Assembly (NCBI GenBank): GCA_964430375.1 | Contig: CAYSEZ010000006.1 | Location: 1 to 28,270 of the forward strand | Source of the DNA: HGM10836 sp964430375 | Lineage (GTDB): Bacteria; Bacillota_I; Bacilli_A; RF39; UBA660 | Reading direction: 5' to 3' | DNA: 28,270 nucleotides | Shown here: positions 13,548 through 22,204 of the stretch, one piece after another | How positions within the stretch are numbered: the first letter of the stretch is position 1 | Layout of the letters: every line of letters starts with the position of its first letter | Program-made: the position numbers and the translations under genes | The notes under the pieces: generated by a model | What the model was told of the DNA's origin: nothing | The model's database searches: none | What the model saw: the letters and a program-made list of their open reading frames with translations, nothing else

Positions 13548-15035
13548 ATGGAAAGAAATTTTACAGAACAAGAATTGGTAAGAAGAGAAAAGGCAGTGAA
13601 AATTGCTGAAATGGGTATTGATCCTTTTGGACATAGGTTTGATAGGACTCATTTATCTAATGAAATTAGGGAAGAGTTTGATAAGTATACACACGATGAA
13701 TTAGAGGAAATGGATAGTAAGGTTACTATTGCAGGTAGAATAATGTTTATTAGAAAAATGGGAAAGGCTTCATTTTTTAGTATTCAAGATAAAAATGGTA
13801 AGATGCAGGTTTATATTTCTATTAATGATATTGGTGAGGAATCTTATGATTTATTTAAGAGTGCAGATATTGGAGATATAGTTGGTGTTACTGGAAAGGT
13901 TATGAAAACTAAAACTGGGGAACTAACTGTTAAGTGTTTAGAGTATACTCATTTGGTTAAGGCTTTGAGACCTTTACCTGAGAAATTTCATGGTCTTACT
14001 GATATAGAAGAACGTTATAGAAGAAGATATGTTGATTTAATAATGAATGATGATTCTAAAAAGAATGCGTTTTTAAGACCTAGAATTATTAGATGTATTC
14101 AAAATTATATGGATGGATTAGGTTTTGTTGAGGTTGAAACTCCTGTTTTAACTACTTTGCTTACTGGTGCAAGTGCTAGACCTTTTATTACACATCATAA
14201 TACTCAGGATATAGATATGTATCTTAGAATTGCTTTAGAACTTCCTTTAAAAAGACTTTTAGTAGGGGGTATGGAAGCAGTTTATGAAATTGGTAGAACA
14301 TTTAGAAATGAAGGAATGGATCCTAGACATAATCCTGAATTTACTCTTATGGAAGCATATCTTGCTTATTCTGATTTAGAAGGAATGATGGATATGACTG
14401 AGGGTATGTTTACTACTATTGCTAGAGATGTAATTGGTAAGATGACTTATAATTGGTGTGGTAATGAAATAAATTTAGAAGGTCCTTGGAAAAGAATTAG
14501 TATGGTAGATTCTATTAAGGAAGTTACTGGTATTGATTTTAAGAAGGATATGAGTTTAGAAGAGGCTTTAAAACTTGCTGAAGAACATCATATTGAAGTA
14601 GAAGAACATGAAAAGAGTTTTGGGCATATAGTTAATTTATTCTTTGAAAAATATGTTGAAGATACTTTAATTCAACCAACTTTCTTATATGGTCATCCTA
14701 TTGAAATTAGTCCTTTAACTAAAAAGAATCCAGAAGATCCTAGGTTTGTTGATAGATTTGAGTTATTTATAGGTGGTAAGGAATTTGCTAATGCTTATAC
14801 TGAACTTAATGATCCGATTGATCAGTTAGAAAGATTTGAAAATCAGATTAAGGAAAGAGATTTAGGTAATGATGAGGCTAATGATATTGATATGGACTTT
14901 GTTGAGGCTTTAGAATATGGTATGCCTCCGGCTGGTGGAATTGGATATGGAATTGATAGATTGTGTATGCTATTTACTGAATCTGAGTCTATTCGTGATG
15001 TAATTTTATTTCCTACAATGAAGAGTAGAGATTAA
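13548..15035 (+). CDS. lysS: lysyl-tRNA synthetase (class II)
   Basis: Charges tRNA(Lys) with lysine. The 495-residue protein has an N-terminal anticodon-binding OB fold (about 58-140, with VTIAGRIMFIRKMGKASFF) and a class II catalytic domain: ERYRRRYVDLI, motif 2 around FRNEGMDPRHNPEFT (252-266), IEISPLTKKNPEDPRFV, and motif 3 GGIGYGIDRLCMLF near the end. I prefer ATG 13548, spaced ten bases from AAGGAAG; a GTG at 13539 lies in that site. There is no T-box leader upstream, and a terminator follows. Confidence 0.97.
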   Translation: MERNFTEQELVRREKAVKIAEMGIDPFGHRFDRTHLSNEIREEFDKYTHDELEEMDSKVTIAGRIMFIRKMGKASFFSIQDKNGKMQVYISINDIGEESYDLFKSADIGDIVGVTGKVMKTKTGELTVKCLEYTHLVKALRPLPEKFHGLTDIEERYRRRYVDLIMNDDSKKNAFLRPRIIRCIQNYMDGLGFVEVETPVLTTLLTGASARPFITHHNTQDIDMYLRIALELPLKRLLVGGMEAVYEIGRTFRNEGMDPRHNPEFTLMEAYLAYSDLEGMMDMTEGMFTTIARDVIGKMTYNWCGNEINLEGPWKRISMVDSIKEVTGIDFKKDMSLEEALKLAEEHHIEVEEHEKSFGHIVNLFFEKYVEDTLIQPTFLYGHPIEISPLTKKNPEDPRFVDRFELFIGGKEFANAYTELNDPIDQLERFENQIKERDLGNDEANDIDMDFVEALEYGMPPAGGIGYGIDRLCMLFTESESIRDVILFPTMKSRD

Positions 15036-15045
15036 ATTTATTAGA

Positions 15046-15072
15046 AAAGTGCTAGAAAATAGCATTTTTTTT
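15046..15072 (+). terminator. intrinsic terminator of dusB-lysS
   Basis: Stem AAAGTGCTA (15046-15054) with TAGCATTTT (15060-15068), one G-U pair, loop GAAAA, T-run 15065-15072. Confidence 0.85.
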
Positions 15073-15090
15073 AATTTTTTCTTTATTTTT

Positions 15091-15099
15091 TGGTATAAA
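15091..15099 (+). promoter_or_regulatory. extended -10 promoter of the transporter gene
   Basis: TGGTATAAA (hexamer 15094-15099) lies between the lysS terminator and the ATG at 15130. The -35 region is T-rich with no clear TTGACA-like match. Confidence 0.5.
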
Positions 15100-15129
15100 A
15101 GTGTAATAATTATATATAGGAGGGATAAA

Positions 15130-16587
15130 ATGAAGAAAAACAATTTATTTAAAGTAATTGGGATAGTAATTTTAGGTTACGTAGCATTAACTTGGCTTGT
15201 TCCAATTATAGCTAATATTTTTGGTGTAACTGAAACATTAGATTATCAAGTTGGACTTGTTTCAGGTGGTTTAAAACTTGTTGAAACTGTATCGGGTTTT
15301 GCTTATAATTTAGTGTTTATATTGCTAGTTGGTGGTTTTTATGCTATTTTAGAAGCTACTGGAATGTATGAAAAATCACTTAGTTTAATAGTGAGTAAAA
15401 TGAAAGGAAAAGAAAAGATCTTCCTAATTGTTATAATGGTGTTAATGGCTATTATATCATCTGTAACTGGGCTTGATTTAGCACTTCTTATTGTGTTCCC
15501 ATTTATTATTTCATTGATTTTAATGATGGGTTATGATAAACTTGTTGCTCTTTCTGCGACATTTGGTGCTACTATAATAGGTATGTATGGTTCTACTTAT
15601 GCTTCATCTATTTATAGTGTTTTAAACATGATGATATCTGTTGATTATTCTGTTTCATTATTATCAAAAGTTATTTTATTTGTTTTAGGACTTGGTTTAC
15701 TTATTGCTTTTGTATTAATTTATATTAATAGTATTGAGAGAACTAAGAAAAATGAGTCTAAAAAGAATGATAAAAAAACTGTTAAAGTAGCTGTTGCTGT
15801 AACAGATGATACAAATAAAACAAAAAATGTATGGCCATTGTATGTTATTTTGGGAGTATTATTTTTAATATTTATATTAGGTACAACAAGTTGGGCTGAT
15901 ATATTTGGATTTAATTGGTTTGATACAGTTTATGAAAAGATTATGGGATGGACTATTGGAGATTTTGCTTTAGTTGAGAAAGTTTTTGGAGGAATACCTG
16001 CTTTTGGTAATTGGGGTATGTATACTTCTTCAAACGCTTATAATCTTTATAGATTCCAATATTATTCTCTTTTAATAATTTTTGCTTCTGCTATTTTATG
16101 TATAGTTTATAGAATTGGACTTGATGATGCATTTGATGCATTTGCGAAAGGAATTAAAGAGTATATTGTACCGACATTACTTGCATTTTTAGCATATTTT
16201 GTCTTTGTACTTACTTATTATTATCCTATTTTAAGTTATTTAACAGGATTAATAGATGGTATTACAAGTTCATTTAATGTTGCTATCACTGGGATATCTT
16301 CATTAATTAGTAGTTTCTTCTATTCAGATTTCTACTATTATGCAGGTTATGTTATATATGGTGCTGCAACAACACTTGAAGATACTAGTTTATTACCACT
16401 TGTTTCAATTATTTATACTAATTTATATGGTCTTGTTATGTTAATTGCTCCGACAAGTGTACTTTTACTTGCTTCGCTTTCTATTACTGAAGTAAGTTAT
16501 AAAACTTGGTTTAAGTTTATTTGGAAATTGTTTTTATCATTATTAATTGTTTCATTTATAGTTTTTGTTATAATGTTATTAATTTAA
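15130..16587 (+). CDS. polytopic transporter, possibly YfcC/ion-transporter superfamily
   Basis: A 485-residue integral membrane protein with about a dozen hydrophobic segments. The first half contains GGFYAILEATGMYEK and a following hydrophobic helix ending SSVTGLDLALL, the layout of YfcC-like and related carriers of the ion transporter superfamily. A hydrophilic Lys/Asn/Thr-rich cytoplasmic loop (about 198-238) divides the two halves. Substrate is unknown; amino acids or dicarboxylates would be guesses. The start is ATG 15130, preceded by AGGAGGG; in-frame ATGs upstream lie in the lysS terminator. It occupies the place where ctsR-mcsA-mcsB normally stand before clpC, and it has its own promoter and terminator, so it is not part of a clpC operon. 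Confidence 0.6.
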   Translation: MKKNNLFKVIGIVILGYVALTWLVPIIANIFGVTETLDYQVGLVSGGLKLVETVSGFAYNLVFILLVGGFYAILEATGMYEKSLSLIVSKMKGKEKIFLIVIMVLMAIISSVTGLDLALLIVFPFIISLILMMGYDKLVALSATFGATIIGMYGSTYASSIYSVLNMMISVDYSVSLLSKVILFVLGLGLLIAFVLIYINSIERTKKNESKKNDKKTVKVAVAVTDDTNKTKNVWPLYVILGVLFLIFILGTTSWADIFGFNWFDTVYEKIMGWTIGDFALVEKVFGGIPAFGNWGMYTSSNAYNLYRFQYYSLLIIFASAILCIVYRIGLDDAFDAFAKGIKEYIVPTLLAFLAYFVFVLTYYYPILSYLTGLIDGITSSFNVAITGISSLISSFFYSDFYYYAGYVIYGAATTLEDTSLLPLVSIIYTNLYGLVMLIAPTSVLLLASLSITEVSYKTWFKFIWKLFLSLLIVSFIVFVIMLLI

Positions 16588-16601
16588 TAATGATAATATG
16601 T

Positions 16602-16627
16602 AAAGATGCCTATTTGGTATCTTTTTT
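16602..16627 (+). terminator. intrinsic terminator of the transporter gene
   Basis: Stem AAAGATGCC (16602-16610) with GGTATCTTT (16616-16624), one G-U pair, loop TATTT, T-run to 16627. Confidence 0.85.
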
Positions 16628-16769
16628 GATGAATGTAAGTATTTTTAATTATAGTGTTATTGAAATTTATTTATGATAGAGTTTATTAACTTTTTTAGTC
16701 TTTTTTTGTTGTTTTTGATGAAGTATTATATCTTTGGTTTATACATAAAATAATAGTGGAGGGAGATAT
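16628..16769 (+). other. clpC upstream region without a recognisable CtsR operator
   Basis: These 142 bases between a terminator and clpC must contain its promoter, but several weak candidates compete (TTGAAA at 16660, TTGATG at 16715 with TATACA at 16740) and none is convincing. I found no tandem GGTCAAA-type heptads expected of a CtsR site. The GGAGGG ribosome site ends the region. Confidence 0.4.
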
Positions 16770-19061
16770 ATGTTTTCAAAGTTTGATGAAGATGCTAAAA
16801 AAGTATTAAATAATATGAAAGAAGAAATGCAGGAATTACATCATCCTTATATAGGAAGTGAACATTTATTTTTATCTATTCTTAAGTATGGTAATACTTC
16901 AAATGTAAAGAAGGTTTTAAAATATATTACTTATGATAAATTTAAGGATGAGTTAATTAAAGTAGTAGGTATTGGTAATAGTAATAATAGTTTTTATTTG
17001 TATACTCCTTTACTTCGTAATATTTTAGAGAGTGCTAGTGGTGATTTTGGTGATGATGATAATTCTTTGGTTGGAGTTGATGAACTTTTATTTTCTTTGT
17101 TTGATGAAGGAGAAGGTGTTGCTATTCGTATTTTACTTGGTATGAATATAGATGTAGATGATATATATGATAGTTTAAGTGTTGCTCCTCTTAATAGTAA
17201 AAGTGCTAAATTATCTATTTTAAATTATGGCGTTTTATTAAATGAAAAGTATAAAAATGGAGAAATAGATCCAGTTATTGGAAGAGAAGATGAGACTAAT
17301 AGAGTTATTGAAATTCTTTGTAGACGTACTAAAAATAATCCTTTGTTAATTGGAGATGCTGGTGTTGGTAAGACTGCGATTGTTGAAAATTTAGCTAGAC
17401 TTATTGAAGAGAGGAAAGTGCCTTCTTCTTTACTTAATAAAAAGATTATATCTGTTTCTATGGCTTCTTTGGTTGCAGGTACTAAGTATCGTGGTGAGTT
17501 TGAAGAAAGAATAGGAAAGCTTTTAAGTGAACTTGAGGAGAACTCTGATATTATATTATTTATAGATGAGATACATACTTTGGTTGGAGCAGGTGGTGCA
17601 GAGGGAGCGATTGATGCTTCTAATATTTTTAAGCCTGCTCTTGCACGTGGAAAGATTAAGGTAATTGGTGCTACTACAACGAGTGAATACAAAAAGTTTA
17701 TCGAAGAAGATAAGGCTTTATGTCGTAGGTTTCAAACTGTTAATATTGGAGAACCTAGTTTAGAAGTTGTTAGGGATATATTAGTTAGACTTAGGCCTAT
17801 ATATGAAGATTTTCATAAAGTTAAAATAAGTGATGAGGTAATAGATAATATTTTATATTTATCTAATAAGTATATTTATGATAGGAAGATGCCTGATAAA
17901 GCAATTGATGTACTTGATGAGGTATGTTCTCTTACTAGAGTGTCTGATATTTGTAATTTTTCTAGTATTGATAAGTTAAATTCTGAAATTGATATGGTTA
18001 AACTTAAGAAAAATGACTCTATTTTGTTAAATAAATTTGATGATGCATACAAATATAAGAGGCAAGAAATGTTGCTTGAAAACAAAAAAAGTAAGTATGA
18101 GTTAAAAAATAGTGATATTAGTTATAAAAATGTAACTTTATTTGACGTAAAGAAGGTTGTGGAAAAGAAATCTAAGATACCTATTTTAGGTGATAATAAT
18201 TTTATTAATAGTTTTAATGATTTATATGATTTAGTTATTGGACAGAATAGTGCAATTGATGAACTTCTTTTGGTTACTAAAAAGATTAAATATGGTTATA
18301 AAAAGGGTAATAAGCCTTATTCGTTTTTGTTTGTTGGTTCTACTGGAACTGGTAAAACTTTTCTTGCAAAGGAGTATGCAAAAAGGATATATGGAGAAGA
18401 TAATTTTATAAGACTTGATATGACTGAGTTTAGAGAAGAACATTCTATTAGTAAAATTATTGGTACTTCTCCTGGTTATGTTGGTTATAATGATGGTAAT
18501 AATATTTTTGAAATAGTTAAGGATAAACCTTATTCAGTTATTCTTCTTGATGAAATAGATAAAGCAAGTCCTGATGTAATTAGTTTGTTTTTGCAGATTT
18601 TAGATGAAGGTAAGGCTAAAAATTCTAAGGGTGAGGTTATTCGTTTTGATAATACTATTATTATAATGACTTCAAATGTAGGGTTTATGAAAAATAGTGT
18701 TGGTTTTAATTCTTCTTTGGAAAAGAGTCAGTTTGATAGTTTAAAACTTTATTTTGGATCAGAGTTTCTAAATAGAATTAATAAGGTTATATATTTTAAT
18801 AAATTAGATGATTTATCTATTTCTAGGATAGTAGATAATAAACTTAAGTTATTAAAAGATTCTTATAAGAAAACTGGGGTGTCTGTTAAGATAAGCAAGA
18901 AAGTGCTTGGTGATATTAAAAGTTTATGTAATTATGATGAGTTTGGAGCAAGGAGAGTTGATATGGTGATTGATTCTAATGTTGAAAGTTTTATAGTAGA
19001 TGAGATTATGAATGGTAGTTTAAATATTAGTGTTTCAAATATAAGTATGAAGGTTGCATAA
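16770..19061 (+). CDS. clpC: ClpC-type AAA+ unfoldase of the Clp protease
   Basis: Hexameric ATPase that unfolds proteins and feeds them to ClpP. The 763-residue protein has a double Clp_N domain (1-135), a first ATPase (Walker A GDAGVGKT 195-202; Walker B D266-E267; pore loop GTKYRGEF; Arg finger CRRF), a short middle coiled coil (about 403-448) and a second ATPase (Walker A GSTGTGKT 523-530; Walker B D594-E595; pore loop PGYVGY). VGF at 644-646 fits the ClpP-docking loop, so it should work with ClpP. The short middle domain marks it as ClpC rather than ClpB. In Bacillus clpC follows ctsR-mcsA-mcsB; these are not here, which suggests different control and possibly no arginine-phosphate adaptor system. 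Confidence 0.92.
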   Translation: MFSKFDEDAKKVLNNMKEEMQELHHPYIGSEHLFLSILKYGNTSNVKKVLKYITYDKFKDELIKVVGIGNSNNSFYLYTPLLRNILESASGDFGDDDNSLVGVDELLFSLFDEGEGVAIRILLGMNIDVDDIYDSLSVAPLNSKSAKLSILNYGVLLNEKYKNGEIDPVIGREDETNRVIEILCRRTKNNPLLIGDAGVGKTAIVENLARLIEERKVPSSLLNKKIISVSMASLVAGTKYRGEFEERIGKLLSELEENSDIILFIDEIHTLVGAGGAEGAIDASNIFKPALARGKIKVIGATTTSEYKKFIEEDKALCRRFQTVNIGEPSLEVVRDILVRLRPIYEDFHKVKISDEVIDNILYLSNKYIYDRKMPDKAIDVLDEVCSLTRVSDICNFSSIDKLNSEIDMVKLKKNDSILLNKFDDAYKYKRQEMLLENKKSKYELKNSDISYKNVTLFDVKKVVEKKSKIPILGDNNFINSFNDLYDLVIGQNSAIDELLLVTKKIKYGYKKGNKPYSFLFVGSTGTGKTFLAKEYAKRIYGEDNFIRLDMTEFREEHSISKIIGTSPGYVGYNDGNNIFEIVKDKPYSVILLDEIDKASPDVISLFLQILDEGKAKNSKGEVIRFDNTIIIMTSNVGFMKNSVGFNSSLEKSQFDSLKLYFGSEFLNRINKVIYFNKLDDLSISRIVDNKLKLLKDSYKKTGVSVKISKKVLGDIKSLCNYDEFGARRVDMVIDSNVESFIVDEIMNGSLNISVSNISMKVA

Positions 19062-19082
19062 ACTTTCTTTTTTTTGTATAAT
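19054..19082 (+). promoter_or_regulatory. promoter of the cysS operon
   Basis: TTGCAT (19054-19059, in the last clpC codons) and TATAAT (19077-19082) are 17 bases apart. No terminator separates clpC from it, so read-through is possible. Confidence 0.55.
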
Positions 19083-19129
19083 AAGAGTGAATTTAGATTG
19101 TAATACATATATTTTTATGAGGTGATTAA

Positions 19130-20515
19130 ATGAAATTTTATAATACTTTATCTAAAAAGATTGAGGAGTTTGTACCTAATGATGATGTAGTTAAGATGTA
19201 TACTTGTGGTCCTACTGTGTATCATTATGCTCATATTGGTAATTTAAGGACTTATATTTTTGAGGATGTTTTAGAAAAAGGACTTGTTTTTTCAGGATAT
19301 AAAGTAAAGAGAGTTATGAACATTACTGATGTAGGGCATATGGTTAATGATTCTGAAACTGGTAATGATAAGATGATGGAAGGTGCAAAAAGGGAACATA
19401 AGACTCCACAAGAAATAGCGGATTTTTATACTGAAGCATTTTTTGAAGATTCTCGTAAGTTAAATATTAAGAGGCCTGAAATAGTAGAAAAGGCAAGTTT
19501 ACATATTGATGATTATATTAAAGTAATCTCTGTTTTACTTGATAAAGGATATGCTTATAGTTCTTCTGGTAATATTTATTTTGATGTTAGCAAGGTTAAA
19601 GATTATTATAAGTTATCTGGTAATTTAGAACTTATAGTGGGTGCTCGCGATGATGTAGAATTTGATTCTAATAAGAGAAACCCTTATGATTTTGGACTAT
19701 GGTTTACTAAATCAAAGTTTGAAGAGCAAGCACAGAAGTGGGATAGTCCTTGGGGAGTAGGTTATCCAGGCTGGCATATTGAGTGTTCTACTTTGGCATA
19801 TATTTATTTAGGAGAATATCTTGATATACATTGTGGTGGTGTTGATAATATTTTTCCACATCATACTAATGAAATAGCACAAAGTGAAGCTTTTTTAGGT
19901 CATAAATGGTGTAATTATTTTATGCATGGCGCTCATCTTAATACTAATAATGGTAAAATGAGTAAATCTAGTGGTGAGTTTTTAACTGTTAGTTTACTTG
20001 AAGAAAAAGGTTTTAATCTTTTGGCATATAGGTATTTTTGTTTAGGATCTCATTATAGAAATCAACTTGTATTTTCTTATGAGTCTTTGAAGCAGGCAGA
20101 GAATGCTTATAATAAGTTAAAAAGTAAAGTACTTAGTTTAGTAGATGATGGGGATATAGATAATGATAAGGTAACTTTATATAAGGATAAGTTTATTAAT
20201 GAAATAGGAAGTGACCTAAATACTTCAAATATGCTTTCTTTAGTTTATGAAGTATTAAAGGATAAGGAGTTAAATTCTTCTAGTAAGAGGGAAATAATTA
20301 GATTATATGATGAAGTTTTATCACTTGATTTATTAAAAGAAGAGAAATGTAAATTTTCTATTAGTGAGGAAGAAATATTAAGTAAAATAGAAGAGAGAAA
20401 TAATTATAAGAAAGATAAAAACTTTGTAGAGGCAGATAGAATAAGGGATGAACTTTTAGAAATTGGTATTAAGCTTATTGATACTAAAGATGGTACAAAG
20501 TATGAGTGTAGGTGA
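19130..20515 (+). CDS. cysS: cysteinyl-tRNA synthetase
   Basis: Class I synthetase that charges tRNA(Cys). The 461-residue protein has YTCGPTVYHYAHIGN at 24-38 with the HIGH-type motif HIGN, and KMSKS at 276-280. Zinc ligands are Cys26, Cys219, His244 and Glu248, the normal set. The C-terminal helical domain ends with ADRIRDELLEIGIKLIDTKD, also typical. Ribosome site GAGGTGA. It starts a tight chain of genes: the next start lies four bases after its stop, followed by mrnC and rlmB as in Bacillus. No T-box leader fits in the short gap upstream. Confidence 0.97.
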   Translation: MKFYNTLSKKIEEFVPNDDVVKMYTCGPTVYHYAHIGNLRTYIFEDVLEKGLVFSGYKVKRVMNITDVGHMVNDSETGNDKMMEGAKREHKTPQEIADFYTEAFFEDSRKLNIKRPEIVEKASLHIDDYIKVISVLLDKGYAYSSSGNIYFDVSKVKDYYKLSGNLELIVGARDDVEFDSNKRNPYDFGLWFTKSKFEEQAQKWDSPWGVGYPGWHIECSTLAYIYLGEYLDIHCGGVDNIFPHHTNEIAQSEAFLGHKWCNYFMHGAHLNTNNGKMSKSSGEFLTVSLLEEKGFNLLAYRYFCLGSHYRNQLVFSYESLKQAENAYNKLKSKVLSLVDDGDIDNDKVTLYKDKFINEIGSDLNTSNMLSLVYEVLKDKELNSSSKREIIRLYDEVLSLDLLKEEKCKFSISEEEILSKIEERNNYKKDKNFVEADRIRDELLEIGIKLIDTKDGTKYECR

Positions 20516-20518
20516 GTT

Positions 20519-21124
20519 ATGATATATTATATAGTTTTTGGTTTAATATTTGGTTTTTGTTTAGTTATTAATTTAGTTATTAAAGGACGCATGAATAAGT
20601 ATTTTGATGTTAAAACTAATATAAGTGGTTTTGAAGTTATTAAGAAATATTTAAAGGGTACTAAAATGGAAGATGTTTATGTAGTTACTACAAAGGAATC
20701 AGTTAGTAATTATTATGATATAGGTAATAAAGCAATTAAACTTTCTGAATTTACTTTTAATGAGGAAGATGTGGTTAATAATAGTTTAGCTATTTTAGTA
20801 GCAAGTGATACAATTAGTGATAATAAGTTTATTAGGTTATGGAATAAGTTTTATAAGTATTTTAATTATATTATTAGGCTTTGTTATTTATTAATTATTC
20901 TTTGTTTTTTGATTAAAGAGGTACAGTTTTGTTATGCTTCTATTGTAGTGTATACTGTTTTGTTTGTTTTATCTTTAATATATTTTATATGTGTTAATAA
21001 AGAGGTTAGTAATATAAAGAAAAGATTAGATAAGTTAAAATTAAATAAGGAAATAGAAAAAGTTATAGATGTGCTTAAGTATAGAAGTTTTTCTTTATTT
21101 ATTGAGACTTTGTTTATGTTTTAG
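20519..21124 (+). CDS. YugP-like membrane protein without its zinc-protease motif
   Basis: A 201-residue membrane protein that appears to be a degenerate member of the YugP zinc metallopeptidase family. The alignment I can see by eye covers the whole length: N-terminal helix, KGRMNKYFDV, NISGFEVIKKYL, YYDIGNKAIKLSE, two central hydrophobic helices (about 119-157), KEVSNIKKRLDKL, and a hydrophobic C-terminus. Where YugP proteins have VAAHEVGH, this protein has VASDTISD (94-101), so both zinc histidines and the catalytic Glu are gone. It is probably an inactive relative with a structural or regulatory role. It lies in the cysS-mrnC-rlmB chain, four bases after cysS and read from AGGTGAGTTATG. 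The frame is intact, so it is not a decayed pseudogene. Confidence 0.6.
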   Translation: MIYYIVFGLIFGFCLVINLVIKGRMNKYFDVKTNISGFEVIKKYLKGTKMEDVYVVTTKESVSNYYDIGNKAIKLSEFTFNEEDVVNNSLAILVASDTISDNKFIRLWNKFYKYFNYIIRLCYLLIILCFLIKEVQFCYASIVVYTVLFVLSLIYFICVNKEVSNIKKRLDKLKLNKEIEKVIDVLKYRSFSLFIETLFMF

Positions 21125-21131
21125 GTGAGTT

Positions 21132-21494
21132 ATGGATGGTAGTATTTTAAAGTATGCTTATTTAGGGGATGCAATATATGAAGTTTATGTTAGAAAGTAT
21201 TTAATAAGTAAGAATATCGTTAAGTTAAAAGAGTTACAAGAGGAGTCTTTAAAGTTTGTTACGGCGAAAAGGCAGGCTTATTTTGTTAAGTGCTTGGAAG
21301 ATGGGTTTTTAAATGCAGATGAAATTGATATTATAAGACGTGGTAGAAATTTAAAAACTAATTCCAAACCAAAAAGCTGTGATGTTATAACTTATAGGTA
21401 TGCGACAGGGCTTGAGGTTTTATTTGGTTATTTTTATAGTGTTAAAAAAGAAGATAGATTAGATGAAATATTTAATGAAATAGTAAGGTTGTGA
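21132..21494 (+). CDS. mrnC: mini-ribonuclease III
   Basis: Small RNase III-type enzyme without the double-stranded RNA-binding domain; in Bacillus it matures the 3' and 5' ends of 23S rRNA. The 120-residue protein contains LKYAYLGDAIYEVYVR (6-21) with the catalytic Asp13 and Glu17, the RGRNLKTNSKPKS segment, and TGLEVLFGYFY near the end with the second acidic site. The start is read from AGGTGAGTTATG, the same as the preceding gene. rlmB follows after four bases. The cysS-mrnC-rlmB order is conserved in Firmicutes. Confidence 0.95.
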   Translation: MDGSILKYAYLGDAIYEVYVRKYLISKNIVKLKELQEESLKFVTAKRQAYFVKCLEDGFLNADEIDIIRRGRNLKTNSKPKSCDVITYRYATGLEVLFGYFYSVKKEDRLDEIFNEIVRL

Positions 21495-21498
21495 TGAT

Positions 21499-22191
21499 AT
21501 GTTAGTATATGGTAAGAATAGTTGTGAAGAAATTTTGAAAAAAAATAAAAATATAAAAAGGGTGTATTTGGATAAGGATTTTAATGATAAAAATATAATT
21601 TTTCTTTTGGAAAAGTTAAAAATTACGCCATTTTTTTGTACAAAAGAGGAACTTTACGAACTTGCATCTTTTAATAATCAAGGTATAATTATAGATGTAG
21701 GGGATTATGAGTATTCTGATATTGATGATATTATAAAAGAAAATGGCTTTATAGTTATGTTAGATCATATAGAGGATACGCATAATTTTGGTGCAATTAT
21801 AAGGACTTGCGAGGCTGCAGGTGTTGATGGAATTATTATTCCTAAAGATAGGAGTGTTTCTGTTAATTCTACTGTTATGAAAACTAGTAGTGGTGCTGCA
21901 GTTAATATGAAAATATGTATGGTTACTAATTTGAATCAGACTATTAAGTATTTAAAGGATAAAGGATACTGGATAGTTGCTAGTGATATGAACGGGGTAA
22001 GTTATACTGATATTGATTACAAAGATAATGTTTGTATTATTGTAGGTAATGAAGGTAAAGGTGTATCGGAACTTGTTAAGAAGTCTTCTGATTATATTGC
22101 GTCAATCCCTATGACTGGAAAAATTAATAGTTTAAATGTTTCTGTTGCTCTTGGTATTTTTGTTTATGAGGTGGTAAGACAGAGAAACTAG
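21499..22191 (+). CDS. rlmB: SpoU-family 23S rRNA 2'-O-methyltransferase (RlmB-type)
   Basis: Methylates the ribose of a guanosine in 23S rRNA (G2251 in E. coli) with SAM. The 230-residue protein has an N-terminal substrate-binding domain (VYGKNSCEEIL) and a SPOUT trefoil-knot domain: motif 1 DHIEDTHNFGAIIRT (89-103), motif 2 IIVGNEGKGVS (180-190) and motif 3 IPMTGKINSLNVSVALGI (203-220). It ends 13 bases before the sigH-type gene, with yacP, which lies between them in Bacillus, missing. Confidence 0.93.
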   Translation: MLVYGKNSCEEILKKNKNIKRVYLDKDFNDKNIIFLLEKLKITPFFCTKEELYELASFNNQGIIIDVGDYEYSDIDDIIKENGFIVMLDHIEDTHNFGAIIRTCEAAGVDGIIIPKDRSVSVNSTVMKTSSGAAVNMKICMVTNLNQTIKYLKDKGYWIVASDMNGVSYTDIDYKDNVCIIVGNEGKGVSELVKKSSDYIASIPMTGKINSLNVSVALGIFVYEVVRQRN

Positions 22192-22204
22192 GTTGGGGGA
22201 TATT

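Noticed and set aside
17225..17692. 155-codon open frame on the - strand inside clpC, and other shorter - strand frames in rsmA, yabG, ftsH, clpC and elsewhere
   Set aside because: They lie opposite well-supported genes, resemble no protein and lack ribosome sites; they are reverse-strand shadows of real coding sequence.
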